Positions 24,196 to 32,992 of a stretch of DNA of 64,000 nt are shown piece by piece. The position numbers and the translations under genes are program-made. Below the pieces are notes generated by a model. The model was given only the letters and a program-made list of their open reading frames with translations, was not told the origin of the DNA and searched no databases. The DNA lies in assembly GCA_016715795.1 (NCBI GenBank), contig JADJXP010000002.1, positions 1,736,001 to 1,800,000 on the forward strand, written 5' to 3'. Source of the stretch: Chloracidobacterium sp. GTDB taxonomy: Bacteria; Acidobacteriota; Blastocatellia; Pyrinomonadales; Pyrinomonadaceae. Positions within the stretch are counted from its first letter, which is position 1. Every line of letters begins with the position of its first letter.

Positions 24196-27100
24196 TCACC
24201 GCGAAATGGTGTGCGAACGGCCGGTATGAATGTCCTGAAGGCCTCGAACGGTGACGACCGCCTGATTCATTCGGGTTGCTATTGCCTCGATCAGGGCTTC
24301 GGCCCCTGTAATGGTCGTTACGCACGGAACGTTGAACTGCAGGGCGGCCTTGCGTATCGCCTGTTCGTCGTACACAGCGGCCTTTCCGAGGGGCGTGTTG
24401 ATGATCAGAGCGATCTCGCCTTGCCGGATCAAGTCGGCGATGTTCGGGCGGCCTTCGTTGACTTTGAATACCGATTCGCATTCCAAGCCGACCTCGCGGA
24501 GGCGATTTGCCGTGCCGTAGGTCGCGACGAGCGAGTAGCCCAGCTTGTCGAGCCGCCTTGCGAGCAGAACGGCCTGGCCTTTGTCGGCGTTGTTAACCGA
24601 TATAAAGGCCTTGCCCGACATCGGAAGCTTTAAACCCGCGCCCTCCATGGCCTTGCCGTACGCCTCGCCAAAGGTCGCACCGACGCCCATGACCTCGCCG
24701 GTCGAGTGCATTTCAGGGCCGAGAACGGGATCGACGCCCGCGAATTTCTTGAACGGGAAAACGGGCGATTTTACAAAAACAAGCGGCACAGGCAGCACGT
24801 CGGGCAGCTCAAAGTCCGCGAGCTTCCGCTTTCCGGCCATAACGAGCGACGCGATCTTTGCGATTGGCACGCCGGTCGCTTTCGCCACGAACGGCACGGT
24901 CCGCGACGCCCGCGGATTTACCTCAAGCACATAAACGCGGTCGTCCTTGATGGCGAACTGTATGTTCATCAACCCGCGGACCCTTAACGCACGGGCCAGG
25001 AGCGTCGTGTAGTGCCTGATCGTTTCCAAATGTTCTGCCGCGATCTTTTGTGCCGGCAGTACGCTCGATGAGTCGCCCGAATGTATGCCGGCCTCCTCGA
25101 TATGCTCCTGAATGCCTGCGATAACAACGGACGGAGCTCGGACACTCTTGTCCGCATCGCCGGTTCCTCCGGCGAGACTCGCACCATCATTTTTGACGTC
25201 CGACGAAGCGTCGTCCGTTGCGGACAGGAGTGTCCGCGCTCCGCCGCAATCGGCCAATGCGTCCACGTCAAGCTCGGCAGCCCTCTCAAGGAATTTGTCT
25301 ATCAGGATCGGTTTCTCGGGCGAGGCATCCACCGCCGAGCGCATATATTCGTCCAGCGACTGCTCGTCATATACGATCGCCATGGCTCGGCCCCCGAGCA
25401 CAAAGCTTGGCCGCACAACGACCGGATAACCTATTGTGTTGGCAACACTTTTAGCTTCATCTGCTGATGTAACGCTCGAATTATCGGGGCACGGAATATT
25501 CAGCTCGGCCAGCAGCGCTCCGAAGCGTTTTCGGTCCTCCGCGAGGTCGATGGAATCCGGCGAGGTGCCGATGATCGGAACGCCGGCTTCGCCAAGCCGA
25601 TCGGCGAGATTCAGCGGCGTTTGACCGCCGAATTGGACGATCACACCTTCAGGCCTTTCGACATCGACGATATTCATTACATCCTCGAATGTCAGCGGCT
25701 CGAAATAGAGCCTGTCGGACGTATCGTAATCGGTCGAGACCGTCTCAGGGTTGCAATTGACCATGATCGTCTCAAAATCCGCATCCCGGAGGGCAAAGCT
25801 CGCGTGGCAGCAGCAGTAATCAAACTCGATTCCCTGCCCGATGCGGTTCGGCCCCGAGCCGAGGATCATTATCTTGCGCCGATTCGTCGGCGCGGCCTCG
25901 CATTCTTCTTCATAGGTCGAATACATGTAAGGCGTGAATGACTCGAACTCTGCTCCGCACGTATCGACTCGCTTGTAGACAGGTTTGATATCCAGTTCCT
26001 TTCGTAGCTCGCGAACCTCTGCCTCCGACGAGCCCGTTAAATAGAACAATCGTCGATCCGAGAGGCCAAACTCCTTCGCGGTTCGAACCTCATCCGTCGA
26101 GTATTCGGCGAGCGGCTTAGCGTCGAGGCTCGCCTGGAACTCCATCACCTGCGCCAGTTGATCGAGGAACCACGGGTCGATCTTTGTCAGCCTGTGTATC
26201 TCGTCGACCGAATAGCCGTTCTGCAAGGCATACGTAATGTAAGAGAAACGCTGCGAGTTTGGCCGGGCGAGCTTTCGCTGCAATTCCGCATCGGGAACAT
26301 CCTGTAAACGCAACGGTTTAACAGCCTCAAGCGAACGCAGGCCCTTGAAGAGTGATTCCTTGAACGTCCGTCCGATCGCCATCACCTCGCCGACCGAACG
26401 CATCTGCGTGCCCAATACATCCTCGGCACCGGGAAATTTCTCAAACGCCCATTTCGGTATCTTTGTGACGACGTAGTCGATGGTCGGCTCGAATGACGCG
26501 GGTGTTTTTTTGGTGATGTCGTTGGGTATCTCGTCGAGCGTGTAGCCGACGGCGAGCTTGGCGGCGATCTTCGCGATCGGAAAGCCCGTGGCTTTTGACG
26601 CGAGGGCCGACGAGCGCGACACACGCGGGTTCATCTCGATGATGCGGACGTCGCCGTTCTCGGGATTGACGGCGAATTGGATGTTCGAGCCCCCGGTCTC
26701 GACGCCGACCTTGCGGATGCAGGCTTTCGACATATCGCGGAGCCGCTGATATTCGACGTCGGTCAGGGTCTGCGCCGGCGCGACGGTGATCGAGTCGCCG
26801 GTGTGAACGCCCATCGGGTCGAAGTTCTCGATCGAGCAGATGATGACGACGTTGTCGTTGAGGTCGCGCATCACCTCGAGCTCATATTCCTTCCACCCGA
26901 GGATAGATTCCTCAACGAGAATTTGCGAAACAGGCGACGCCGCCAGGCCGTTTCTCGCTATTTCCTCGAATTCCTCGGGATTGTAGGCCGTTCCGCCGCC
27001 TGTGCCGCCGAGTGTGAAGGCTGGCCGCACGATCGCGGGATAGCCCGTGATTTCGACGATCTCGCGGGCCTCTTCCCACGTATGTGCAAAACCGCCTTTG

Positions 27101-27531
27101 CACGAAGGCACGCCGATCTCGTCCATCGCCTTCTTGAACAACTCGCGGTCCTCACCGACCTTGATGGCGTCGATATTGGCGCCGATCATCTTGACGCCGA
27201 ACTTGTCGAGAATGCCCTGTTCGTAAAGCTCGACCGACAGGTTCAGCCCTGTCTGGCCGCCGACGGTGGGCAGGACGGCGTCGGGGCGTTCTTTTTCGAT
27301 AATGGCAGAAACAGTTTCGACGGTGAGCGGCTCGATATAGGTCTTGTCGGCGATCTCGGGGTCGGTCATGATCGTCGCCGGGTTGGAGTTGACCAGCACG
27401 ACCTCGTAGCCTTCACTTTTCAAAGCGCGGCATGCCTGAGTTCCCGAATAATCAAATTCGCAAGCCTGTCCGATGACAATTGGCCCGGAACCTATGATGA
27501 GTATCTTATGGATATCGTCGCGCCGTGGCAT
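24196..27531 (-). CDS. carB: carbamoyl-phosphate synthase large subunit with a ~37-residue insertion
   Basis: Makes carbamoyl phosphate for arginine and pyrimidines; needs the glutaminase CarA, which is not in the window. Two homologous ATP-grasp halves are evident: residues 1-400 start PRRDDIHKILIIGSGPIVIGQACEFDYSG, and the second begins KIMILGSGPNRIGQGIEFDYC near residue 555. An allosteric MGS-like domain follows at the C-terminus (AVLLARRLDKLGYSLVATYGTA). At residues about 764-800 a Ser/Ala/Asp-rich stretch sits between ELDVDALADC and VVIAGIQEHIEEAG, where other CarB proteins have only two or three residues. It is encoded by a 110-bp palindromic element. The frame is open throughout, so function is probably retained. 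Confidence 0.95.
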   Translation of the reverse strand: MPRRDDIHKILIIGSGPIVIGQACEFDYSGTQACRALKSEGYEVVLVNSNPATIMTDPEIADKTYIEPLTVETVSAIIEKERPDAVLPTVGGQTGLNLSVELYEQGILDKFGVKMIGANIDAIKVGEDRELFKKAMDEIGVPSCKGGFAHTWEEAREIVEITGYPAIVRPAFTLGGTGGGTAYNPEEFEEIARNGLAASPVSQILVEESILGWKEYELEVMRDLNDNVVIICSIENFDPMGVHTGDSITVAPAQTLTDVEYQRLRDMSKACIRKVGVETGGSNIQFAVNPENGDVRIIEMNPRVSRSSALASKATGFPIAKIAAKLAVGYTLDEIPNDITKKTPASFEPTIDYVVTKIPKWAFEKFPGAEDVLGTQMRSVGEVMAIGRTFKESLFKGLRSLEAVKPLRLQDVPDAELQRKLARPNSQRFSYITYALQNGYSVDEIHRLTKIDPWFLDQLAQVMEFQASLDAKPLAEYSTDEVRTAKEFGLSDRRLFYLTGSSEAEVRELRKELDIKPVYKRVDTCGAEFESFTPYMYSTYEEECEAAPTNRRKIMILGSGPNRIGQGIEFDYCCCHASFALRDADFETIMVNCNPETVSTDYDTSDRLYFEPLTFEDVMNIVDVERPEGVIVQFGGQTPLNLADRLGEAGVPIIGTSPDSIDLAEDRKRFGALLAELNIPCPDNSSVTSADEAKSVANTIGYPVVVRPSFVLGGRAMAIVYDEQSLDEYMRSAVDASPEKPILIDKFLERAAELDVDALADCGGARTLLSATDDASSDVKNDGASLAGGTGDADKSVRAPSVVIAGIQEHIEEAGIHSGDSSSVLPAQKIAAEHLETIRHYTTLLARALRVRGLMNIQFAIKDDRVYVLEVNPRASRTVPFVAKATGVPIAKIASLVMAGKRKLADFELPDVLPVPLVFVKSPVFPFKKFAGVDPVLGPEMHSTGEVMGVGATFGEAYGKAMEGAGLKLPMSGKAFISVNNADKGQAVLLARRLDKLGYSLVATYGTANRLREVGLECESVFKVNEGRPNIADLIRQGEIALIINTPLGKAAVYDEQAIRKAALQFNVPCVTTITGAEALIEAIATRMNQAVVTVRGLQDIHTGRSHTISR
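25133..25242. repeat. palindromic element inserted in-frame in carB
   Basis: ggagctcggacactcttgtccgc (25133-25155) and gcggacaggagtgtccgcgctcc (25220-25242) are inverted copies with two mismatches, separated by about 64 bases. On the coding strand the element encodes GARTLLSAT at one end and DKSVRAPS at the other. Confidence 0.85.
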
Positions 27532-27572
27532 GTGTTCAAACGCTCGATTATACCGACAAGCTGCGGCGGGAG

Positions 27573-28673
27573 CTAATCGAAGCCGATTAGCAGCGGTTCG
27601 GGCACGAGGTCAATGTCGAATTTTGCACGCACACCCGCCTGCACAGCCTCCTTTAGGGTGATGATCTCAGCGGCCGTCGCACCACCGCGGTTGATCAGTG
27701 CAAGAGTGTGGTTTGATGAAATGCCGGCATTGCCAAGAGCGAACCCTTTCTCGAATCCGGCATTTTCGATAAGCCACGCCGCCGGAATTTTGATCATATC
27801 GTCATCGGCCGGAAAACTCGGCACGTCGGGATGTTCAGCTTTGATCTTGTCGAAGACCTCTGCTCTGACTATCGAATTCTTAAAAAAGGAACCGGCGCTT
27901 CGCGTATTAGGGTCGTCCTTGTCGATCACCATCGATTTTCGTCCGCGCAGATTGAGGACGATATAGCGCACGTACCAAGGTGAACGGTAAAGCCAGGACG
28001 GGTCGCCATCCTTGCTGCTGTCGCATGCCCAGCGCGAATATATCGAGGAAGGCAAGGCTCTTTCAAGGTCAGGATATGCGACCTTGGCATCACCGCCCTT
28101 GACGAGATCGAAGGTCACCGCCGTCACGACATATCTGTCCCGTTGGACAGTGTTAAAAATACTGCGGCGATATGAAAACCCACATTCAGCATTGGAGAGG
28201 CTGACAAATTCGCCCGTCGTGCGGTCCAGACACCGGACGGACACGATAGTTTCCGAGACTTCCTGGCCATATGCGCCGACATTTTGCACGGGCGTGCCGC
28301 CGACTGTGCCGGGAATGCCGCTCAGACATTCTACGCCGGCAAGTTTCTGATCGACGCACCACGCGACGAATCCATCCCAATCCTCGCCCGCGCCGACGGT
28401 TATCTGCGATACGCCCGACTCTGAACCCTGAACGCTACGCTTTGAACCGGTTATCGCGACCTGAATGACGAGGCCATTGAATCCGGCATCGGCGATCAGC
28501 ACGTTGCTCCCGCCGCCGAGAATGAAGACCGCCAACGCATGTTCATCCGCGTAACGCAGGGCCTCGACAAGCGCCTCTTCGCTCTCGGCCCTCACAAAAA
28601 ATCGAGCCGGCCCGCCGATGCCGAGTGTCGTCAGCGGAGCAAGCTGAACATTGGTTTGGATCTCGAGTCTCAT
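27573..28673 (-). CDS. murB: UDP-N-acetylenolpyruvoylglucosamine reductase
   Basis: FAD enzyme that makes UDP-MurNAc for peptidoglycan. The start MRLEIQTNVQLAPLTTLGIGGPARFF is favoured. FAD-binding motifs FILGGGSNVLIADAGF and GIPGTVGGTPVQNVGAYGQE are clear. The active-site segment NTRSAGSFFKN (Ser as acid) and the C-terminal WLIENAGFEKG and HTLALINRGGATA are present. About 24 residues (residues 207-232, YSRWACDSSKDGDPSWLYRS) separate YPDLERAL from VRYIVLNLRGRKSMV, where related enzymes have a short loop. The insert is odd in composition and may be repeat-derived. It lies 41 bases upstream of carB. Confidence 0.94.
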   Translation of the reverse strand: MRLEIQTNVQLAPLTTLGIGGPARFFVRAESEEALVEALRYADEHALAVFILGGGSNVLIADAGFNGLVIQVAITGSKRSVQGSESGVSQITVGAGEDWDGFVAWCVDQKLAGVECLSGIPGTVGGTPVQNVGAYGQEVSETIVSVRCLDRTTGEFVSLSNAECGFSYRRSIFNTVQRDRYVVTAVTFDLVKGGDAKVAYPDLERALPSSIYSRWACDSSKDGDPSWLYRSPWYVRYIVLNLRGRKSMVIDKDDPNTRSAGSFFKNSIVRAEVFDKIKAEHPDVPSFPADDDMIKIPAAWLIENAGFEKGFALGNAGISSNHTLALINRGGATAAEIITLKEAVQAGVRAKFDIDLVPEPLLIGFD

Positions 28674-28679
28674 TCGAAA

Positions 28680-28713
28680 AAGCGACCCGCTCAATTTAAC
28701 AAGCGGATCGCTC
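28680..28713 (-). terminator. Rho-independent terminator after the TPR gene
   Basis: AGCGATCCGCT and AGCGGGTCGCT form a stem with one mismatch, followed by TTTTT on the minus strand. It lies just before murB, so murB may need its own promoter or read-through. Confidence 0.8.
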
Positions 28714-28738
28714 AAAAAAGCAAGTCGTTCCGGTTTGG

Positions 28739-30574
28739 CTATATCACTTTTGCGATCTTGGCCTCTTTCTCAAGCTGCAGTGCCTCCGGAATGCGGTTAA
28801 GGTCTCTGAGCTTCCCGATTATGCGTTTCACCTCTTTGCCATTCTTTCGTTTTACCTCTGAGAACCCGAGACTCGACAGCATCGACGCGTTGTCAGGATC
28901 CTTCTCAACACCCGCCTTAAATACCTTCGCGGCGTTGTTAAAATCGTTCAGCTTGAAATACGCGGTCCCCAGCGCATATGCCGAAAATGTCCAGTCGGGC
29001 CGATGCTCGACGACCGGTTTCAGTGCCTCGACTGCTCCCGTAAAGTCGCCAAGGTCAATGAGGACGGCTCCGAGATTCTGCCGCACGCCGTCGGCAGTTG
29101 TCTCGTTTGCCGTCGCAAGCGCGGCCTGCAGATTGGCCTTTGCGAGTTCGAGCTTTGGCCTTGCGGCGTCGGGCATGCGGGCGTCAATGTCCATTCTGGC
29201 ATAGTTGTAGTAGGCCCAACCGAGGTTCGCTTTGTCGAGCGGATTGTCGGCAAGCCGCACGGCCTCCTCAAGCGCTCTTACGGCCGAGCCCCAGTTGCAG
29301 GCGACGAAATTCTTGATATTGATCTCACACTGGCGGCCCACCACGTAGCCGATCTTGCTGTAAATATCGGCGGCCGTCTCTTTGTTAAAGTCCTTTTGCC
29401 GCTTTAGAAATGTGCCCGCGTTGTCGTAGTTGGCCTTTGCCAGGTTAAACTCTGAGGTCTGCCGGTACGATTCGCCAAGGCCGAGATAGGCTTCCCAGTT
29501 ATCATTCCTTAGCTTTATCGCCATCTTGTACGCGTTGACGGCCTCAGGATAGTTCTTTAGCTCGTAGTACGCCTCGCCTAGGCCGAGCCATGCCTCGAAG
29601 TAGGCCGGCCGCATCTCGACCGCCCGCTTATAATCATCGACTGCCTCTACCGGGCGGCCAAGCCGCGACAGGACCTCGCCTGACTGGAAGAATGCCTCTT
29701 CCATCTTTGGATCAATGGTCTTTGCTCGATTGAAGGCCACTGCCGCCTCGTCGTTTCGCCCCTGTGACGAACGGACAAGGCCAAGGAAGAACTGCGTCTC
29801 GGCCGACTCGCCCGATGCAGCCAGTGCCTTGGTCAACATCTGGTCAGCCTTATCGATCTCACCGTTCTGGTAATAGAGAATGCCGAGCGGAACGAGGATC
29901 TCCGTCAGGTCCTTGTCGCCCTCGAGCGACTTCTCATAGTTGGCGATCGCCTCAGGATACTGGTCAAGTGCGGAGTAGACCTCGGCGAGGCCGAAATACG
30001 CCGCCGAATTCGTAACATCGTACTTCAGGGCCTCAAGGAAAAAGCCCTTTGCCAAGGCCGCCTGGTCCTTGACGAGCAGGTCGTTGCCCTTCATCGCGTA
30101 GGTATCGCTCAAGCCGGCCTTTGCGGCCGTGTTCTTGTCATCGAGATTGACGGCGTCCAGGAAGAAGCCGATCGCCTTGTCATAATCTCCATTTTCGTTG
30201 TAATACTCGCCGACACCGGCAAACAGCTTCGAGCCCTCAGAGGCGGGCATCGTCCTGATATTCTTGGGAAGCTTCAGCGGGTCGACGACGGTCGCCCGAT
30301 TGCGGTTCGGCTTGACCTTCGCGATCGTCTCAAATTGCTTTCGGACCTTCTTCACGGTATCGATCCGCTGCGCTTTGGTCCTCGTCGGCTTGACGGACGA
30401 GACGAATTTCTTTACTGCCCGAGCCGCGGCGCGGAATACAAAAACGCTCGCCCCGCCCGTGATGCTGCCGAAATTGACCAAGTCCTGCGCGGCCGAAGGA
30501 TCGGGGATTATCCACAGGGATACCGCCAAAACGGCCGTCCCGATAGTCTTGATACCACGCTTGCGAATGAGCAT
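28739..30574 (-). CDS. exported tetratricopeptide-repeat protein
   Basis: A 611-residue protein with a signal peptide (MLIRKRGIKTIGTAVLAVSLWIIPDPSAAQ). A basic region follows, then TPR units spread over about residues 120-590: GEYYNENGDYDKAIGFFLDAV, FGLAEVYSALDQYPEAIANYEKSL, LGLGEAYYELKNYPEAVNAYKMAI and others. No enzymatic domain is seen, so it is probably a periplasmic scaffold or assembly protein. It is the first gene of a leftward set, but a terminator separates it from murB. Function unknown. Confidence 0.9.
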   Translation of the reverse strand: MLIRKRGIKTIGTAVLAVSLWIIPDPSAAQDLVNFGSITGGASVFVFRAAARAVKKFVSSVKPTRTKAQRIDTVKKVRKQFETIAKVKPNRNRATVVDPLKLPKNIRTMPASEGSKLFAGVGEYYNENGDYDKAIGFFLDAVNLDDKNTAAKAGLSDTYAMKGNDLLVKDQAALAKGFFLEALKYDVTNSAAYFGLAEVYSALDQYPEAIANYEKSLEGDKDLTEILVPLGILYYQNGEIDKADQMLTKALAASGESAETQFFLGLVRSSQGRNDEAAVAFNRAKTIDPKMEEAFFQSGEVLSRLGRPVEAVDDYKRAVEMRPAYFEAWLGLGEAYYELKNYPEAVNAYKMAIKLRNDNWEAYLGLGESYRQTSEFNLAKANYDNAGTFLKRQKDFNKETAADIYSKIGYVVGRQCEINIKNFVACNWGSAVRALEEAVRLADNPLDKANLGWAYYNYARMDIDARMPDAARPKLELAKANLQAALATANETTADGVRQNLGAVLIDLGDFTGAVEALKPVVEHRPDWTFSAYALGTAYFKLNDFNNAAKVFKAGVEKDPDNASMLSSLGFSEVKRKNGKEVKRIIGKLRDLNRIPEALQLEKEAKIAKVI

Positions 30575-30830
30575 TAAAGATTCCCCACGACAGCTAAGTT
30601 TCGATCAATGAGAGAAGCAGGCATTTGATGCCGAAAACACGAGCACGGGTTGACCGTTCTCGAAAGCAACAATAGCACAAACTCAGCTAATTCCGCGTCT
30701 TCTCTCAGCGTTCTCTGCGCGGGCCGGAATGTTACGCAGGGAGTTGGATTCTTGCCCTTTCAATCGCCGTAAGATAAATTTAGAGGTTAACCCTATTTTA
30801 TGAGTTCTGATAAAGGAGTATTGCCGATAT

Positions 30831-32939
30831 ATGAAAGCATTCGCGACTGAGAATATACGAAACCTTGCCGTCATTGGACACGGCGACGCGGGCAAAACCC
30901 AGCTGGTAAGTTCCTTGCTCCACGTCGCCGGCAGCGGACAGCATCGCTGGGGAAAGGTCGATGAAGGGACGACCATCACCGATTACGAGGAAGATTCTAT
31001 CGAGCGCAAGGTATCGCTCAACAACAACTTCGCCCACGTCGAATACAAAGACACAAAGATCAACCTTATCGACACGCCCGGATACGCCGCTTTTGTGTCG
31101 CACGCGCGCCCGGCATTACGAGTAGCCGACTGCGCTCTGGTTGTCGTTGACGGTGTTCACGGTATCGAGGTGCAGACCGAGAAGACCTGGCAGTATGCAA
31201 ACGAATTCCTGCTGCCGCGCTTCATGGTCATCAACAAGATCGATAAGGAGCACGCCGATTTTGGCCACGCGCTCGACACGGCGGCAGAATCGTTCGCCCG
31301 CTCCATCGTGCCGTTCACTTTGCCGATCGGCAGCGAAGCTAATTTCAAAGGTGTCGTGGACGTTGTCCATCAGAAGGCATACGAGTTTGACGCCGAAGGC
31401 AAGGCAAAGGAGATACCGATCCCGGAAGAAGGCAAGAGCCTGTTCGAGTCGACCCGCGAACGCCTGATCGAGATCGTCGCCGAATCAGATGACGCTCTGA
31501 TGGAGGAGTACTTTGAGAACGGCACGCTTCCCGAGGAGAAGATATACCCGAACCTCGCGAAAGCGATCGCATCGAGCAAGCTGTGTCCTGTTTACGCGGT
31601 CTCGTCGTTGAATCTCGTAGGCCTGCAGATACTACTCGATCACATCGTCGAATTCGCTCCGAATCCGGCCACGCACGAGGCAGAATACGGTTTCGCAGAC
31701 AACGAGATGCAGGGTGATCGCATTACCCGCAAATACAGCAATGACGAGCCTTTTTCAGCCTATGTATTTCGCACGATCGCCGATCCATTTGCGGGGCGCA
31801 TCACTGTGATGAAGGTGATCTCAGGCAAGGTCGCAGCCGATGCGACGGTCCAGAATACGACACGCGACAGCGCGGAACGCCTCGGTGCGCTCCATGTGAT
31901 CTCGGGCAAAACGCTCGACAAGGTCAACGAGGCCGCAACCGGCGACATCATCGCCTGCGTCAAGCTCAAAGATACGCAAACCGGCGACACGCTCGCGGAC
32001 AAGGCCAAGCCGATCGTCTATCCGAAGGTCGAATATCCCGAAGCCGCCATCGCTTTCGCTATCGAGCCCAAATCGCGTGCAGACGAGGACAAGATCTCGG
32101 CCGCGCTTCACAAGATCCTCGAAGAAGACCCATCGCTTCACTTTGACCGCGACCCGCAGACGAAGGAGTTTATCCTTTCGGGCAGTGGCCAACTCCACAT
32201 CGAGACGGTTGTTAAGAAACTCGAACACCGCTACCACGTCGAGGTCGCTCTGCATCCGCCAAAGGTCCCTTACAAGGAAACGATCACTCAGCAGGTCGAG
32301 GTCCAGGGACGGCACAAGAAGCAGTCCGGCGGACGAGGGCAGTTTGGCGATTGCAAATGTATATTCGAGCCACTCGATCGCGGCGCGGGCTTTGAGTGGG
32401 TCGATAAGATCTTTGGCGGTGCCGTGCCGCAGAATTTCCGCCCGGCGATCGAAAAAGGCATCATCGAGGCCGCCGCGAGCGGTTCGGTCGCGGGCTATCC
32501 GCTCGTCGATTTCAAGGTCACGCTCATCGACGGCAGTTATCACACGGTGGACTCAGATGAGCATTCATTCAAGGCTGCGGGCCGCAAGGCATTCCGCGCC
32601 GCGATGGAAAAGGCCAAACCAACGCTGCTCGAACCGATCATGGACGTCGAGGTCTTCACGCCTCAGGAAGTCTCAGGCGACATCATGGGCGACCTTAATT
32701 CGCGCCGCGGCCGCGTAGGCGGCATGGAGGTCAGAGGCAAGCAGCAGGTCATCAAAGCCAAGGTGCCGCTCAGTGAGATGCTCGATTACCAATCAAAGCT
32801 CAACAGCGTCACTCAGGCCCGCGGCTCGTACCACATGCAGTTTTCGCACTACGACCCGCTGCCGCACAATCTCGCGGACAAAGTTGTCGCCGAAGCAATC
32901 GCAGCCGGCCGCGTCCGTGCACATGATGAGGATGAGTAG
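30831..32939 (+). CDS. elongation factor G-like translational GTPase (paralogue)
   Basis: A five-domain EF-G-type GTPase of 702 residues. G-motifs: GHGDAGKT (16-23), DTPGY, NKID. These differ from housekeeping EF-G (AHIDAGKT, DTPGH, NKMD): in particular the switch II DTPGH histidine is Tyr here. Domain IV (PYKETIT...KKQSGGRGQFGDCKCIFEPL) and the C-terminal domain V (LLEPIMDVEVFTPQEVSGDIMGDLNSRRGRVGGM) are intact. It stands alone, not in a str operon with rpsL/rpsG/tuf. It is therefore likely the EF-G2/FusA2-like paralogue, of uncertain role (possibly recycling or stress). An AAAGGAG motif lies 12 bases before the start. Confidence 0.9.
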   Translation: MKAFATENIRNLAVIGHGDAGKTQLVSSLLHVAGSGQHRWGKVDEGTTITDYEEDSIERKVSLNNNFAHVEYKDTKINLIDTPGYAAFVSHARPALRVADCALVVVDGVHGIEVQTEKTWQYANEFLLPRFMVINKIDKEHADFGHALDTAAESFARSIVPFTLPIGSEANFKGVVDVVHQKAYEFDAEGKAKEIPIPEEGKSLFESTRERLIEIVAESDDALMEEYFENGTLPEEKIYPNLAKAIASSKLCPVYAVSSLNLVGLQILLDHIVEFAPNPATHEAEYGFADNEMQGDRITRKYSNDEPFSAYVFRTIADPFAGRITVMKVISGKVAADATVQNTTRDSAERLGALHVISGKTLDKVNEAATGDIIACVKLKDTQTGDTLADKAKPIVYPKVEYPEAAIAFAIEPKSRADEDKISAALHKILEEDPSLHFDRDPQTKEFILSGSGQLHIETVVKKLEHRYHVEVALHPPKVPYKETITQQVEVQGRHKKQSGGRGQFGDCKCIFEPLDRGAGFEWVDKIFGGAVPQNFRPAIEKGIIEAAASGSVAGYPLVDFKVTLIDGSYHTVDSDEHSFKAAGRKAFRAAMEKAKPTLLEPIMDVEVFTPQEVSGDIMGDLNSRRGRVGGMEVRGKQQVIKAKVPLSEMLDYQSKLNSVTQARGSYHMQFSHYDPLPHNLADKVVAEAIAAGRVRAHDEDE

Positions 32940-32992
32940 GCGTAGCTGTTATGCACCCATTCCCTGATCATATTTTTTTGTAAAGGAGCCCT

